Assembly (NCBI RefSeq): GCF_000718015.1
Contig: NZ_JODY01000009.1
Location: forward strand, 62,001-126,000
Direction: 5' to 3'
Length of the DNA stretch: 64,000 nt
From: Streptomyces catenulae
GTDB taxonomy: Bacteria; Actinomycetota; Actinomycetes; Streptomycetales; Streptomycetaceae
Within the stretch, counting starts at the first letter, position 1. Each line of letters opens with the position of its first letter. Shown piece by piece: positions 43,214-50,975 of this stretch. A program made the position numbers and the translations under genes. Under the pieces are notes generated by a model. It was not told the DNA's origin, did not search any database, and saw nothing but the letters and a program-made list of their open reading frames with translations.

Positions 43214-43226
43214 GGCCAGGAGGGTA
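43214..43226 (-). promoter_or_regulatory. -10 box giving a leaderless histidine kinase transcript
   Basis: On the minus strand TACCCT (plus 43221-43226) ends 7 nt before ATG 43213, so transcription would begin at the start codon. No Shine-Dalgarno sequence is present. The -35 box is not clear. Confidence 0.45.
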
Positions 43227-43420
43227 GCCGCGCCCGCCGCCGCGCTCCTCGGGGCGGGGGAGTGCGGATACGTACTTTCGGCCGGTGCCGGGCGGCGGGG
43301 AGCCGGACCTCCGGCGGAGGCGCCGCCGACCGGCCCGGACCCAGAATGGTCCACGCGCCGTTCGCGATCCGCCCCGGACGATCCGCCGCCGAGACGACCG
43401 CCCCGCCACCAGGAGTAGCC

Positions 43421-43795
43421 GTGAAGTTCCCCGCCGTCCCCACCCCCGTCACGGTGCTGCTGGCGGCCGGTGCCGCCGTCGCCGCCGCCGTGGCGCTCTC
43501 CACCTTGGGCCTGTTCGGCGGCAGTTGGGACGTGACCATGGAGGTCACCGGCACCGGCTCCGCCGACGTCACCTACAGCTTCTCCGGCGACAACGACGGC
43601 ACCACCGAGACGGGCCGGACCCTGCCCTGGAGCAGGGTGCAGAACGTCGGCTACGGCTTCAACGACATCGGCGTCCGGAACCCGGCCCCCGGCGCCGTCT
43701 GCCGTATCTACGTCGACGGCAGGGTCGAGGACGAACAGAAGCGGCCCGACGCGAAGGGCGTCCTGTCCTGCTCGGTCCATCTCCAGCAGGACTGA
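43421..43795 (+). CDS. MmpS-like small membrane protein
   Basis: 124 aa from GTG 43421 (AGGAG 5 nt upstream). One N-terminal membrane helix (about 8-32), then a beta-sandwich with the MmpS pattern: VTMEVTGTGSADVTYSFSGD, TLPWSRVQNV, CRIYVDGRVEDEQ, LSCSVHL with two Cys that may form a disulfide. MmpS proteins in mycobacteria assist MmpL exporters; no mmpL is adjacent here. Divergent from the histidine kinase gene, so it may be a target of that system. Family assignment is from pattern, not alignment. Confidence 0.68.
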   Translation: MKFPAVPTPVTVLLAAGAAVAAAVALSTLGLFGGSWDVTMEVTGTGSADVTYSFSGDNDGTTETGRTLPWSRVQNVGYGFNDIGVRNPAPGAVCRIYVDGRVEDEQKRPDAKGVLSCSVHLQQD

Positions 43796-43820
43796 CGCGA
43801 CCGGCCGCGGCCGCCGTCCG

Positions 43821-45542
43821 TCACAGGTCCGGGTGTTTCGTCGCCACGTGGTAGTAGCCCGAGTGGAACACCAGCGGGGTGCCGCCGTCGGAGTCGTACT
43901 GTTCGACCTCGCCGAGGAAGATGATGTGGTCGCCGGCGTCGAGACGCTGCACGGTGCGGCACTGGAAGCGGGCCACCGCACCCTCCAGGAGCGGCGTCCC
44001 GGCGATGCCGGGCGTCGTCGCGGTGCCGCGGAACTTGTCGTCCGACGGGGTCGCGAACTGGCGGGAGAGATGGTGCTGGTCGGCCGCGAGGACATGGACG
44101 GCGAAGTGCGAGGCGTCGGTGAAGTCCGGCAGGCTCGGGCTGTTCCTGCCCGGGCACCACAGGACGAGCGGCGGGTCCAGGGAGACGGAGGTGAAGGAGT
44201 TCGCCGTCATCCCGACGTGACGGCCGTCGGGGGCGCGGGCCGTCACCACGGTCACACCGGTCGCGTACTGGCCCAGCGCGCGCCGCAGCTCCCGGCCGTC
44301 GAAGCGGGCGGCGTGCCGGGCGCGCTTCTCGGCGAGGAAGCGCTCCGCCTCGGCCGCCTCGAACCACCAGCGGTAGAGGGTGCGCGGATCGTCGAAACCG
44401 GCCGCGACGGCCTCCGCGACCGACGGGATCTCGGCCGCCGCCGTCAGGATCTCGCGGTGGTGCGGACCCAACTCCGTCAGCAGGGAGTTGGTCCAGCCGA
44501 CCGCCCACTGGGCCCAGCCGCGCCAGAAGTTGTCGAAGGTGCGCTGCATCCACTGCGGGGTGAACTCCGCCGCGCCGTGACGCAGGATGCTGTCGAGGTA
44601 GTGGGTCGCGGCCTGCGCCGCGTTGTTCGACCCCTGGCCGGTGATCGGGTCGTTGAGGACCACCGCGTCGGCCATGCCGAGGACGTGCCGCCCGGAGGAC
44701 AGCCGGGCCACGGGCTGCCGCACGGTCGGCGTGACCCGGCCGCGCAGCACCCCGCCGCTGTCGGTCAGCCGGGAGTTGCGGTGCCGGGCGAACTCGTCGG
44801 GGAAGAAGCGGTGGAGGATCTCCAGGGACCGGGTGAGATGGGCCTCGGGGGTGTGGACGTCGTCCCAGCAGTCCATCGGACCGCCGGGCACCCCTTCGAA
44901 GACCATGATCTCGCAGGGGCCCGTCGTGGTCAGGGCGGGGAACGAGAAGAACTCACCGACCCCCGGCACCAGCCGGTAGTAGACGCCCGCCTCCCCCTCC
45001 CGCGGCTCCGCACCCGTCACATACGTCAGCGCCAGCGCGCGGCGCGGCCGGTCGTACGGGGAGAGTTCGGAGTTGCGCGGGAAGAGGCGGCTCAGCTCGC
45101 CCTTGCCGGTGGAGACCACGACGAGGTCGTGCGTACGGGCGTACCACTCCAGGTCGCCCACGCCCGCCTCGTGCAGCACGATCTCGCCGTGGCCGTCCGC
45201 GAACTGCTCGATCCACGCCGCGCACTTGACCCGCTGGTCGACGGAGTGCGCGGGCCCCTCCAGCGGGGCGCGCCAGGTGAGGTCGGGGGTGCCGTGCGCA
45301 CCGATGAGGGAGAACGCGATGCCGGTGATGTCCGGGGCCTGGTCCGCCCAGTGGTGCAGACCGAGTTCGCGCTCGTTCTGGAGCGCGGTGTCGAACATGC
45401 ACTGACTGGACATGACCGGGCCCCGGCGTATCTCCTCCGGGCTGCGGTCGGTGACCAGGGTGACGTCGTAGCCGTGCGCCTGGAGCCCCAGGGCGAGTTG
45501 GGCACCCGCCTGCCCGGCGCCGATCACCGCGATCCTTCTCAT
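43821..45542 (-). CDS. styA2B: StyA2B-type self-sufficient styrene/indole monooxygenase (oxygenase-reductase fusion)
   Basis: 573 aa. Residues 1-410 are an FAD-dependent group E monooxygenase of the styrene monooxygenase family (VIGAGQAG at 7-14, RGPVMSSQCMF, DQRVKCAAWIEQF, LNDPITGQGSNNAA). Residues about 415-570 are a flavin reductase domain (LGQYATGVTVVTARAPDG, GMTANSFTSVSLDPPLV, CPGRNSP), normally the separate StyB. Such fusions epoxidise styrene or indole with NADH-derived reduced FAD. Starts at ATG 45542, 64 nt after styA1. Natural substrate in this organism unknown. Confidence 0.9.
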   Translation of the reverse strand: MRRIAVIGAGQAGAQLALGLQAHGYDVTLVTDRSPEEIRRGPVMSSQCMFDTALQNERELGLHHWADQAPDITGIAFSLIGAHGTPDLTWRAPLEGPAHSVDQRVKCAAWIEQFADGHGEIVLHEAGVGDLEWYARTHDLVVVSTGKGELSRLFPRNSELSPYDRPRRALALTYVTGAEPREGEAGVYYRLVPGVGEFFSFPALTTTGPCEIMVFEGVPGGPMDCWDDVHTPEAHLTRSLEILHRFFPDEFARHRNSRLTDSGGVLRGRVTPTVRQPVARLSSGRHVLGMADAVVLNDPITGQGSNNAAQAATHYLDSILRHGAAEFTPQWMQRTFDNFWRGWAQWAVGWTNSLLTELGPHHREILTAAAEIPSVAEAVAAGFDDPRTLYRWWFEAAEAERFLAEKRARHAARFDGRELRRALGQYATGVTVVTARAPDGRHVGMTANSFTSVSLDPPLVLWCPGRNSPSLPDFTDASHFAVHVLAADQHHLSRQFATPSDDKFRGTATTPGIAGTPLLEGAVARFQCRTVQRLDAGDHIIFLGEVEQYDSDGGTPLVFHSGYYHVATKHPDL

Positions 45543-45606
45543 GTCCTGCTGTCCCGCTCTCGTTACCTGGCTGTCGCTGTGCTGGTGGGGTGCGCCCGGC
45601 CCGTGG

Positions 45607-46827
45607 TCAGGAGCTGACCGCGGCCAGGTAGTTCTGCGCGGCGACCGGGTCCATGAACCAGTGGAAGAAGTCGCGCGGGTCGTCGAAGCCGTTGACGAAA
45701 CGAGAGGCGATCCGGGGGTTGACGCTCGCCGCGCCGAACAGCTCCAGGACGTGCTGCGGCGGGGCGCCCAGCATCGCGTTGGTCCACGCGGTCGCGGACT
45801 GCGCGTTGTCCCAGAAGCGGCCGAACGCCAGCTCCATGAAGGCGGCGTCGTACGGACGGTCGCCGTGGTCGAGGATGCTGGCCAGGTACGAGGCCGCGCA
45901 CTTCGAGGCGTTGTTGGAGCCCTGGCCGGTGACCGGGTCGTTGAGGACCAGCACATCGGCGAGGCCGAGCACCCGCGCGCCCGAGGGCAGCGTGGCGACG
46001 GGCCTGCGGACGGTCGGCGCGAAGCGGCCCGCGAGGGTGCCGTGGGCGTCGGTGAGCGCCAGATCGGTGCAGCGCTCGGCCTCCCACGGGACGTACGTCC
46101 GCAGCAGCTCCTGGAACGTCGCCAGCTGCTGTTCGGGGGCGAGCCCGTCGAAACGGTCGAGCGGGCCGCCCGGGATGCCCTCGAAGAACATGATGTCGCA
46201 GGGGCCGGTGGTGGTGAGGCTGGGCATGGTGAAGTACTCGCCCACCCCCGGGATGACGTTGAAGCTGACGCCGGTGCGGTGCGGCAGCGGCACCATGCCG
46301 GTGACGTACGTCAGGGCCAGCGCGCGCTGCGGGGCGGCGAACGGGGAGCGCCGCGCGTCCCGCTCGAACAGCCCGGAGATCGCGCCCTTCCCGGCCGCGA
46401 CGACCACCAGGTCGGACTCGGCGGCGTACCGCTCCAGGTCCGCGATACCGGCCTCGCGGATGTCGAGACGGCCACCGCGGCGGGCGAACTCGCCCATCCA
46501 CAGCGGCATCTTGACGCGCTGGTCGATGGAGCGCGCGGTGGCGTCCAGCCGGGCGTCGAAGGAGAGGGCGCGGCCGCCCTGGCCGTCGGCGATGTTCACG
46601 CCGAGACCGGCGATGGCCGGGCAGGCGTCGCCCCAGAAGTCGAGGCCGAGGTTGCGCTCGTGGGCCAGCGCGGTGCCGAACATCGCCTGGCTGGACATGA
46701 CCCGGCCCTCGCGGATCTGGTCACCGGTGCGGTTGGAGACGACGGTGACGTCGTAACCGTGGTCGAGCAGCCCGATACCGAGCTGCAGCCCGGCCTGACC
46801 GGCTCCGACGATGGTGATCTTGCGCAT
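45607..46827 (-). CDS. styA1: StyA1-type styrene/indole monooxygenase oxygenase subunit
   Basis: 406 aa, homologous along its length to the oxygenase half of the downstream fusion. FAD motif VGAGQAG at 7-13, REGRVMSSQAMFGTAL, DQRVKMPLWMGEF, LNDPVTGQGSNNAS. It has no reductase domain, so it would draw reduced FAD from the StyA2B reductase, as in the Rhodococcus opacus StyA1/StyA2B pair. GGAGG 8 nt before ATG 46827. Likely cotranscribed with the fusion and controlled by the divergent AraC regulator. Confidence 0.9.
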   Translation of the reverse strand: MRKITIVGAGQAGLQLGIGLLDHGYDVTVVSNRTGDQIREGRVMSSQAMFGTALAHERNLGLDFWGDACPAIAGLGVNIADGQGGRALSFDARLDATARSIDQRVKMPLWMGEFARRGGRLDIREAGIADLERYAAESDLVVVAAGKGAISGLFERDARRSPFAAPQRALALTYVTGMVPLPHRTGVSFNVIPGVGEYFTMPSLTTTGPCDIMFFEGIPGGPLDRFDGLAPEQQLATFQELLRTYVPWEAERCTDLALTDAHGTLAGRFAPTVRRPVATLPSGARVLGLADVLVLNDPVTGQGSNNASKCAASYLASILDHGDRPYDAAFMELAFGRFWDNAQSATAWTNAMLGAPPQHVLELFGAASVNPRIASRFVNGFDDPRDFFHWFMDPVAAQNYLAAVSS

Positions 46828-46937
46828 GAGTGGGACCTCCGGGGGTTCGGATGATGCGGTGGTGAAGGGTGCCGTACGAGGCCGTGCGGGGGAAGGCGCG
46901 GCGACGCGGCGGCGGTGGGGACGGTGGTGCGGAGGAC

Positions 46938-46971
46938 GGCTGCCCGCCGGCGGGGGGTCCGGCGGGCAGCC
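46938..46971. terminator. Hairpin between the 62-codon ORF and styA1
   Basis: A perfect 13-bp stem GGCTGCCCGCCGG / CCGGCGGGCAGCC with an 8-nt loop. It is 54 nt after the stop of the small ORF and 111 nt before styA1, so it could terminate the small ORF transcript or act as an attenuator ahead of styA1. Confidence 0.65.
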
Positions 46972-47025
46972 GCGGGAAGCCGGATCACCCGTGGGACCAG
47001 GGGAGAGGTCCGGGCACCCGGCCGG

Positions 47026-47214
47026 TTACAGGGGCCCGTCCGACGCGGCGGACCGGGACGGCAGGGGTGCGGCGGGGCGCGGGGGCTCGGCCCCGTCCGC
47101 TCCGGCGGAACCGGCGGCGCCCGCGCGTGGGGCGCGCGGCGTACCTGCGGCGGGGCGGACGCCGGTCACGGCGCCGCCCGTGTCGAGCACGGTCCGGCCC
47201 GGCACTCCCTGCAT
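47026..47214 (-). CDS. Possible 62-residue leader or small protein upstream of styA1
   Basis: 62 aa from ATG 47214 with AGGGA 7 nt upstream. The N-terminus MQGVPGRTVLDTGGAVTGV is followed by Ala/Gly/Pro-rich sequence. No signal peptide, Cys or membrane segment. It precedes a terminator-like hairpin and styA1 on the same strand. It could be a small hypothetical protein, a leader peptide or just an open frame; codon bias in so short a GC-rich frame does not decide. Confidence 0.4.
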   Translation of the reverse strand: MQGVPGRTVLDTGGAVTGVRPAAGTPRAPRAGAAGSAGADGAEPPRPAAPLPSRSAASDGPL

Positions 47215-47286
47215 CGTTGATTCCCTGGTCTCTTTCTCGGATCCGCGGCGGTCGGGGATCCACCTTGGTATGGCAAGATCGTCTGC

Positions 47287-47324
47287 GCTATCCCGATCAC
47301 GCGGGTCGCTGTCCCGATCGCGCA
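47287..47324 (+). promoter_or_regulatory. 21-bp-period tandem repeat, candidate AraC operator
   Basis: GCTATCCCGATCACGCG (47287-47303) and GCTGTCCCGATCGCGCA (47308-47324) match at 14 of 17 positions with an offset of exactly 21 bp, two helical turns. AraC-family proteins commonly bind direct repeats with this period. The site is 20 bp before the AraC gene and in the divergent space towards styA1. Confidence 0.6.
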
Positions 47325-47344
47325 TCTCAGCGGTGGAGGTTGAC

Positions 47345-48343
47345 GTGCCCGCCGACGAGCCCCCGCTCGCAAATCACCAGCTCTTCCACACAGCAGACAT
47401 CTGGGAAGCCCGCGCCGAGGTCGGCCGCGCCTTCTGCCCGCACGACCTGCGCATCGTGCAGCGCTCGGCGACGCTCGACGCCCGGCTGCACGGCACCCCC
47501 TTCGACCGCACCGGCCTGTACTACCTCGACTACGGAACGGAGGTCCGGATCACCCCGGGTGATCTGGAGAGCTTCTTCCTGGTCCAGATACCGCTCGCCG
47601 GATACGCGGAGATCACCTGCGGCCGTGAGGAGATCATCTCCTCGCCGGAACTCGCCTCCGTCCCCTCACCCGCCGGGAAGCTCGACATGCGCTGGGGCGG
47701 CGGCAACCCGCAGCTGATCGTCTGGCTCGACCGGGCGGCCATGGAGGCACACCTGGGCAGCCTGCTCGGCCGCACCGTGCGCCGCCCGATCTCCTTCTCG
47801 CTCGGTATGAACCTCACCACACCCGGCTCCCGCTCCTGGCTCAACATCGTCGACCTCATGCGCCGCGAGGCGGAGGACCCGGGCGGGATGACCGACCGGC
47901 CGATCGTGACGAAACAGCTCGAATCGCTGCTGATGACCCAGTTGCTGATGGCCCAGCCGCACAACTACACCCCGGCGCTCCACGGCGAACAGCCCCGCGT
48001 CGCCCCGCCCGCGGTCCGCCGCGCCATGGAGACCATCGAGGCGCACGCCGCCGAGCCGCTGACCGTCGCCGAGATCGCGGAGTGCGTCGGCGTCGGCGTC
48101 CGGGCCCTCCAGGAGGGCTTCCGCCGCCATCTCGACACCACCCCCCTCGCCTACCTCCGCGAGGTCCGCCTCGACCACGTACGCAAGGAACTCCGGGCCG
48201 GTGCCCCCGGCACCACCACCGTCACCGCCGTCGCCGCCCGCTGGGGCTTTCTGCACCCCGGGCGCTTCTCGGTGGCCTACCGTCGGCAGTTCGGGGAGTC
48301 GCCGTCGGAGACGTTGCGGCGGTCCGGGGCCCTGCGGCCCTGA
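47345..48343 (+). CDS. AraC family transcriptional regulator
   Basis: 332 aa from GTG 47345 (GGAGG 6 nt upstream). The N-terminal cupin-like ligand domain is of the AraC_binding_2 type (FFLVQIPLAGYAEITCGREE, VPSPAGKLDMRWGGGNPQLI). The C-terminal double helix-turn-helix spans about 230-332 (LTVAEIAECVGVGVRALQEG and TVTAVAARWGFLHPGRFSVA, RRQFGESPSETLRR). Divergent from the styA genes with a tandem repeat between, so it is the likely activator of the monooxygenases. Upstream in-frame starts are ignored because they lie before the repeat. Confidence 0.9.
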   Translation: MPADEPPLANHQLFHTADIWEARAEVGRAFCPHDLRIVQRSATLDARLHGTPFDRTGLYYLDYGTEVRITPGDLESFFLVQIPLAGYAEITCGREEIISSPELASVPSPAGKLDMRWGGGNPQLIVWLDRAAMEAHLGSLLGRTVRRPISFSLGMNLTTPGSRSWLNIVDLMRREAEDPGGMTDRPIVTKQLESLLMTQLLMAQPHNYTPALHGEQPRVAPPAVRRAMETIEAHAAEPLTVAEIAECVGVGVRALQEGFRRHLDTTPLAYLREVRLDHVRKELRAGAPGTTTVTAVAARWGFLHPGRFSVAYRRQFGESPSETLRRSGALRP

Positions 48344-48460
48344 CCGGACGACGCCCTACTATCGTTCGACCTTTCGCGGCGGGCACCGCGCCCGCCCTCC
48401 ATCCGCCGCCCCACGCTCCACGCCCCGACGGGGGAGCCGGGCACCGAGAGAGGAACGTCC

Positions 48461-50005
48461 ATGCGCGCCCGGAGCATCGGCGCGGTCGCCGCCACCGCAG
48501 TGGCAGTGGTGGCCGCCCGTGACCTCATGCAGAAGAAGCACGCACTGCTCAGGAACTTCCCGGTGATCGGGCACGCCCGGTACCTGCTGGAGACGATCGG
48601 GCCGGAGCTGCGGCAGTACATAGTCACCTCCAACGACGAGGAACGCCCGTTCAGCCGCGACCAGCGCACCTGGATCTACGCGTCGTCGAAGGGCGAGAAC
48701 AACTACTTCGGCTTCGGCACCGACAACGACGTCGAGCACATGCAGGGGCACGCCTACGTCAAGCAGCGCACCTTCGCGGGCGCCCTGCCCGACCTGCACG
48801 ACCCGCAGGTCCCGCTGCCCTCGGCCAAGGTGCTGGGCGGACCGCGCGGCCGGGCCAAGGCGTTCCGCCCGGCGAGTGTGGTGAACATCTCCGCGATGAG
48901 CTTCGGCTCGCTCTCCGGCGCGGCGATCACCGCGCTCAACGAGGGCGCGGGGCTGGCCGGGACGATGCAGAACACCGGTGAGGGCGGCCTCTCGCCGTAC
49001 CACCGCAACGGCGGCGACCTCATCCTCCAGATCGGCACCTCGTACTTCGGCTGCCGCAACGACGACGGCACCTTCAACCTCGACAAGCTCAAGGAGGTGG
49101 TCGCCGGTGCCCCCGTCAAGGCGCTGGAGATCAAGCTCTCCCAGGGCGCCAAGCCGGGGCTCGGCGGGATGCTGCCGGGCGCGAAGGTGACGCCGGAGAT
49201 CGCCGGGATCCGCGGCATCCCGGTCGGCGAGGACTGCGCCTCGCCCTCCCGGCACACCGCCTTCCACGACGTCGACTCGATGCTGGACTTCGTCGAACTG
49301 CTCGCCGCCGAGACCGGGCTGCCGGTCGGCATCAAGAGCGCCGTCGGCGAGATGGAGTTCTGGCAGGAGCTGGCCGCGCTGATGGCGCGCGGTGACCGCG
49401 GCGTCGACTTCATCACGGTCGACGGCGGCGAGGGCGGCACCGGCGCGGCGCCGCTGATCTTCTCCGACTCGGTGTCGCTGCCGTTCCGGATGGGCTTCTC
49501 CCGCGTCTACGGCACCTTCGCCGAGCGGGGGCTGACCGACGACATCACCTTCATCGGCTCCGGCAAGCTCGGTCTGCCCGAGAACGCCGCCGTCGCCTTC
49601 GCCCTGGGCGTCGACATGATCAACGTCGCCCGGGAGGCGATGCTGTCCATCGGCTGCATCCAGGCGCAGAAGTGCCACACCGACAAGTGCCCCACCGGCA
49701 TCGCCACCCAGGACCCGTGGCTGATGCGCGGCCTCGACCCGGCGTCGAAGGCCACCCGCGCCGCCGTCTACCTGCGCACCCTGCGCAAGGAGCTGATGAA
49801 GGTCTCGTCCGCCGTCGGCGTCGCCCACCCGGCGCTCCTCACCGCCGCCGACATCGAGATCATGAACGGCGACTACGAGGCCCGCACCCTGGCCGGGGTC
49901 TACGGCTACAAGGACGGCTGGGGCGAGCTGGGCCCGCGCCTGGCCGAGGAGATCACGACCCTGATGACGACCGGGGCGCAGCCGTCCGGGACGCCGGAGG
50001 TCTGA
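48461..50005 (+). CDS. FMN-binding glutamate synthase-like protein
   Basis: 514 aa. It matches the synthase (FMN/Fe-S) domain of glutamate synthase without the glutaminase part: NISAMSFGSLSGAAI, NTGEGGLSPYH, IKLSQGAKPGLGGMLPG, DGGEGGTGAAP, and a three-Cys motif CIQAQKCHTDKCP for a 3Fe-4S cluster. A hydrophobic N-terminus (about 5-20) may anchor it. AGAGAGGAA precedes ATG. Such stand-alone proteins have unclear substrates; amino-group chemistry is inferred from the family. Followed by a strong terminator. Confidence 0.9.
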   Translation: MRARSIGAVAATAVAVVAARDLMQKKHALLRNFPVIGHARYLLETIGPELRQYIVTSNDEERPFSRDQRTWIYASSKGENNYFGFGTDNDVEHMQGHAYVKQRTFAGALPDLHDPQVPLPSAKVLGGPRGRAKAFRPASVVNISAMSFGSLSGAAITALNEGAGLAGTMQNTGEGGLSPYHRNGGDLILQIGTSYFGCRNDDGTFNLDKLKEVVAGAPVKALEIKLSQGAKPGLGGMLPGAKVTPEIAGIRGIPVGEDCASPSRHTAFHDVDSMLDFVELLAAETGLPVGIKSAVGEMEFWQELAALMARGDRGVDFITVDGGEGGTGAAPLIFSDSVSLPFRMGFSRVYGTFAERGLTDDITFIGSGKLGLPENAAVAFALGVDMINVAREAMLSIGCIQAQKCHTDKCPTGIATQDPWLMRGLDPASKATRAAVYLRTLRKELMKVSSAVGVAHPALLTAADIEIMNGDYEARTLAGVYGYKDGWGELGPRLAEEITTLMTTGAQPSGTPEV

Positions 50006-50023
50006 CCCCGCCCGGCCGCTCCC

Positions 50024-50066
50024 GCCGGTGGCCCGGCTCCGTACCGCACGGAGCCGGGCCACCGGC
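50024..50066. terminator. Bidirectional terminator
   Basis: A perfect 19-bp stem (50024-50042 with 50048-50066) and 5-nt loop lie between the convergent glutamate-synthase-like and SDR genes. Confidence 0.9.
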
Positions 50067-50096
50067 GCGTCGAGGCGGCCCGGCGCCCGCGCCGTC

Positions 50097-50888
50097 TCAG
50101 GCCCGCATCCCGCCGTCCACCCGGAGCACCGTGCCCGTGACGTAGGAGGCGCGGTCGCTCAGCAGCCACGCCGCGGCCTGCGCGACCTCCTCCGGATCGG
50201 CGGCCCGGCCCAGCGGGGTCAGGGAGTTGAGCCGGGCGACGGTGCCCGGGGACTCCGCGTCCCACTCCCGCAGCATCTCGGTGAGCGTGGTGCCCGGCGC
50301 GACCGCGTTGACCCGGATGCCCTCCGGCCCGTACGTGGCGGCCGCCGACGCGGTCAGGCTGTTGACCGCCGCCTTCGCCGCCCCGTACCCGGGCAGCTCC
50401 GGGTTGGCCATCAGGCTGCCGACGCTGGAGGTGTTGACGATCGCACCGCGCCCGGCGGTGGCGCGGATCGCGGCGATCTCCGCGGCCATGGCCACCCACA
50501 CGCCCTTGAAGGTGACGGCCGAGACGGCGTCGAACTCCTCCTCCGCCAACCGGTCCAGCGGACCGGGCCGCTGGCCCGCCGCACCGTTGTTGAAGGCCAC
50601 GTCGAGCCGTCCGTACCGCTCCACGGCCCGGTCGACGGCGGCCCGGACGTCCGCCGGGTCGGCCAGATCGCACCGGACGTGTTCCGCGGCGCCGCCCGCC
50701 GCGCGGATCTCCCCGGCCACCGCCGCGAGCTGATCGGTACTGCGGGCCGCGAGGACGACCCGGGCGCCTTCCCGGGCGAAGAGCCGGGCCGCCGCCGCGC
50801 CGATACCGCGGCCGGCCCCCGTGACGAAGGCGACCTTGTCCGCGAGGAGACCGGAAGCCGGGGGAGAGAGTGAGGTGGTGTGGTTCAT
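50097..50888 (-). CDS. Short-chain dehydrogenase/reductase
   Basis: 263 aa. Classical SDR: TGAGRGIG cofactor motif at about 24-31, NNGA, catalytic Ser in NTSSVG, YGAAK with Tyr and Lys, and C-terminal VRVDGGMRA. NADP preference is suggested by the Arg after the second strand (LAARS). Divergent from an MmyB-type regulator with a palindromic operator between them, a frequent pair in Streptomyces. Substrate unknown. Confidence 0.92.
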   Translation of the reverse strand: MNHTTSLSPPASGLLADKVAFVTGAGRGIGAAAARLFAREGARVVLAARSTDQLAAVAGEIRAAGGAAEHVRCDLADPADVRAAVDRAVERYGRLDVAFNNGAAGQRPGPLDRLAEEEFDAVSAVTFKGVWVAMAAEIAAIRATAGRGAIVNTSSVGSLMANPELPGYGAAKAAVNSLTASAAATYGPEGIRVNAVAPGTTLTEMLREWDAESPGTVARLNSLTPLGRAADPEEVAQAAAWLLSDRASYVTGTVLRVDGGMRA

Positions 50889-50920
50889 GCCGACGAGCCT
50901 GACCCCGGCGGCCCGGCCCG

Positions 50921-50943
50921 GCCAGGCACCGGTGGTACCTGGC
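50921..50943. promoter_or_regulatory. Palindromic operator between SDR and MmyB-type regulator
   Basis: GCCAGGCACC-GGT-GGTACCTGGC: 10-bp arms with one mismatch around a 3-bp centre. It lies midway between the two divergent start codons (50888 and 50976), where a regulator could control both genes. Confidence 0.6.
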
Positions 50944-50975
50944 TGGGCGGACCGCCGCCCGCGCACACTGGACGG

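Noticed and set aside
43802..43813. CGGCCGCGGCCG palindrome between MmpS-like and styA2B genes as a terminator
   Set aside because: It is continuous without a loop and only 12 bp long; expected by chance in DNA of this composition.
47026..47325. Longer 99-codon version of the small ORF, starting at 47325
   Set aside because: Its upstream part runs through the tandem repeat and the AraC promoter region; ATG 47214 has the better ribosome binding site.
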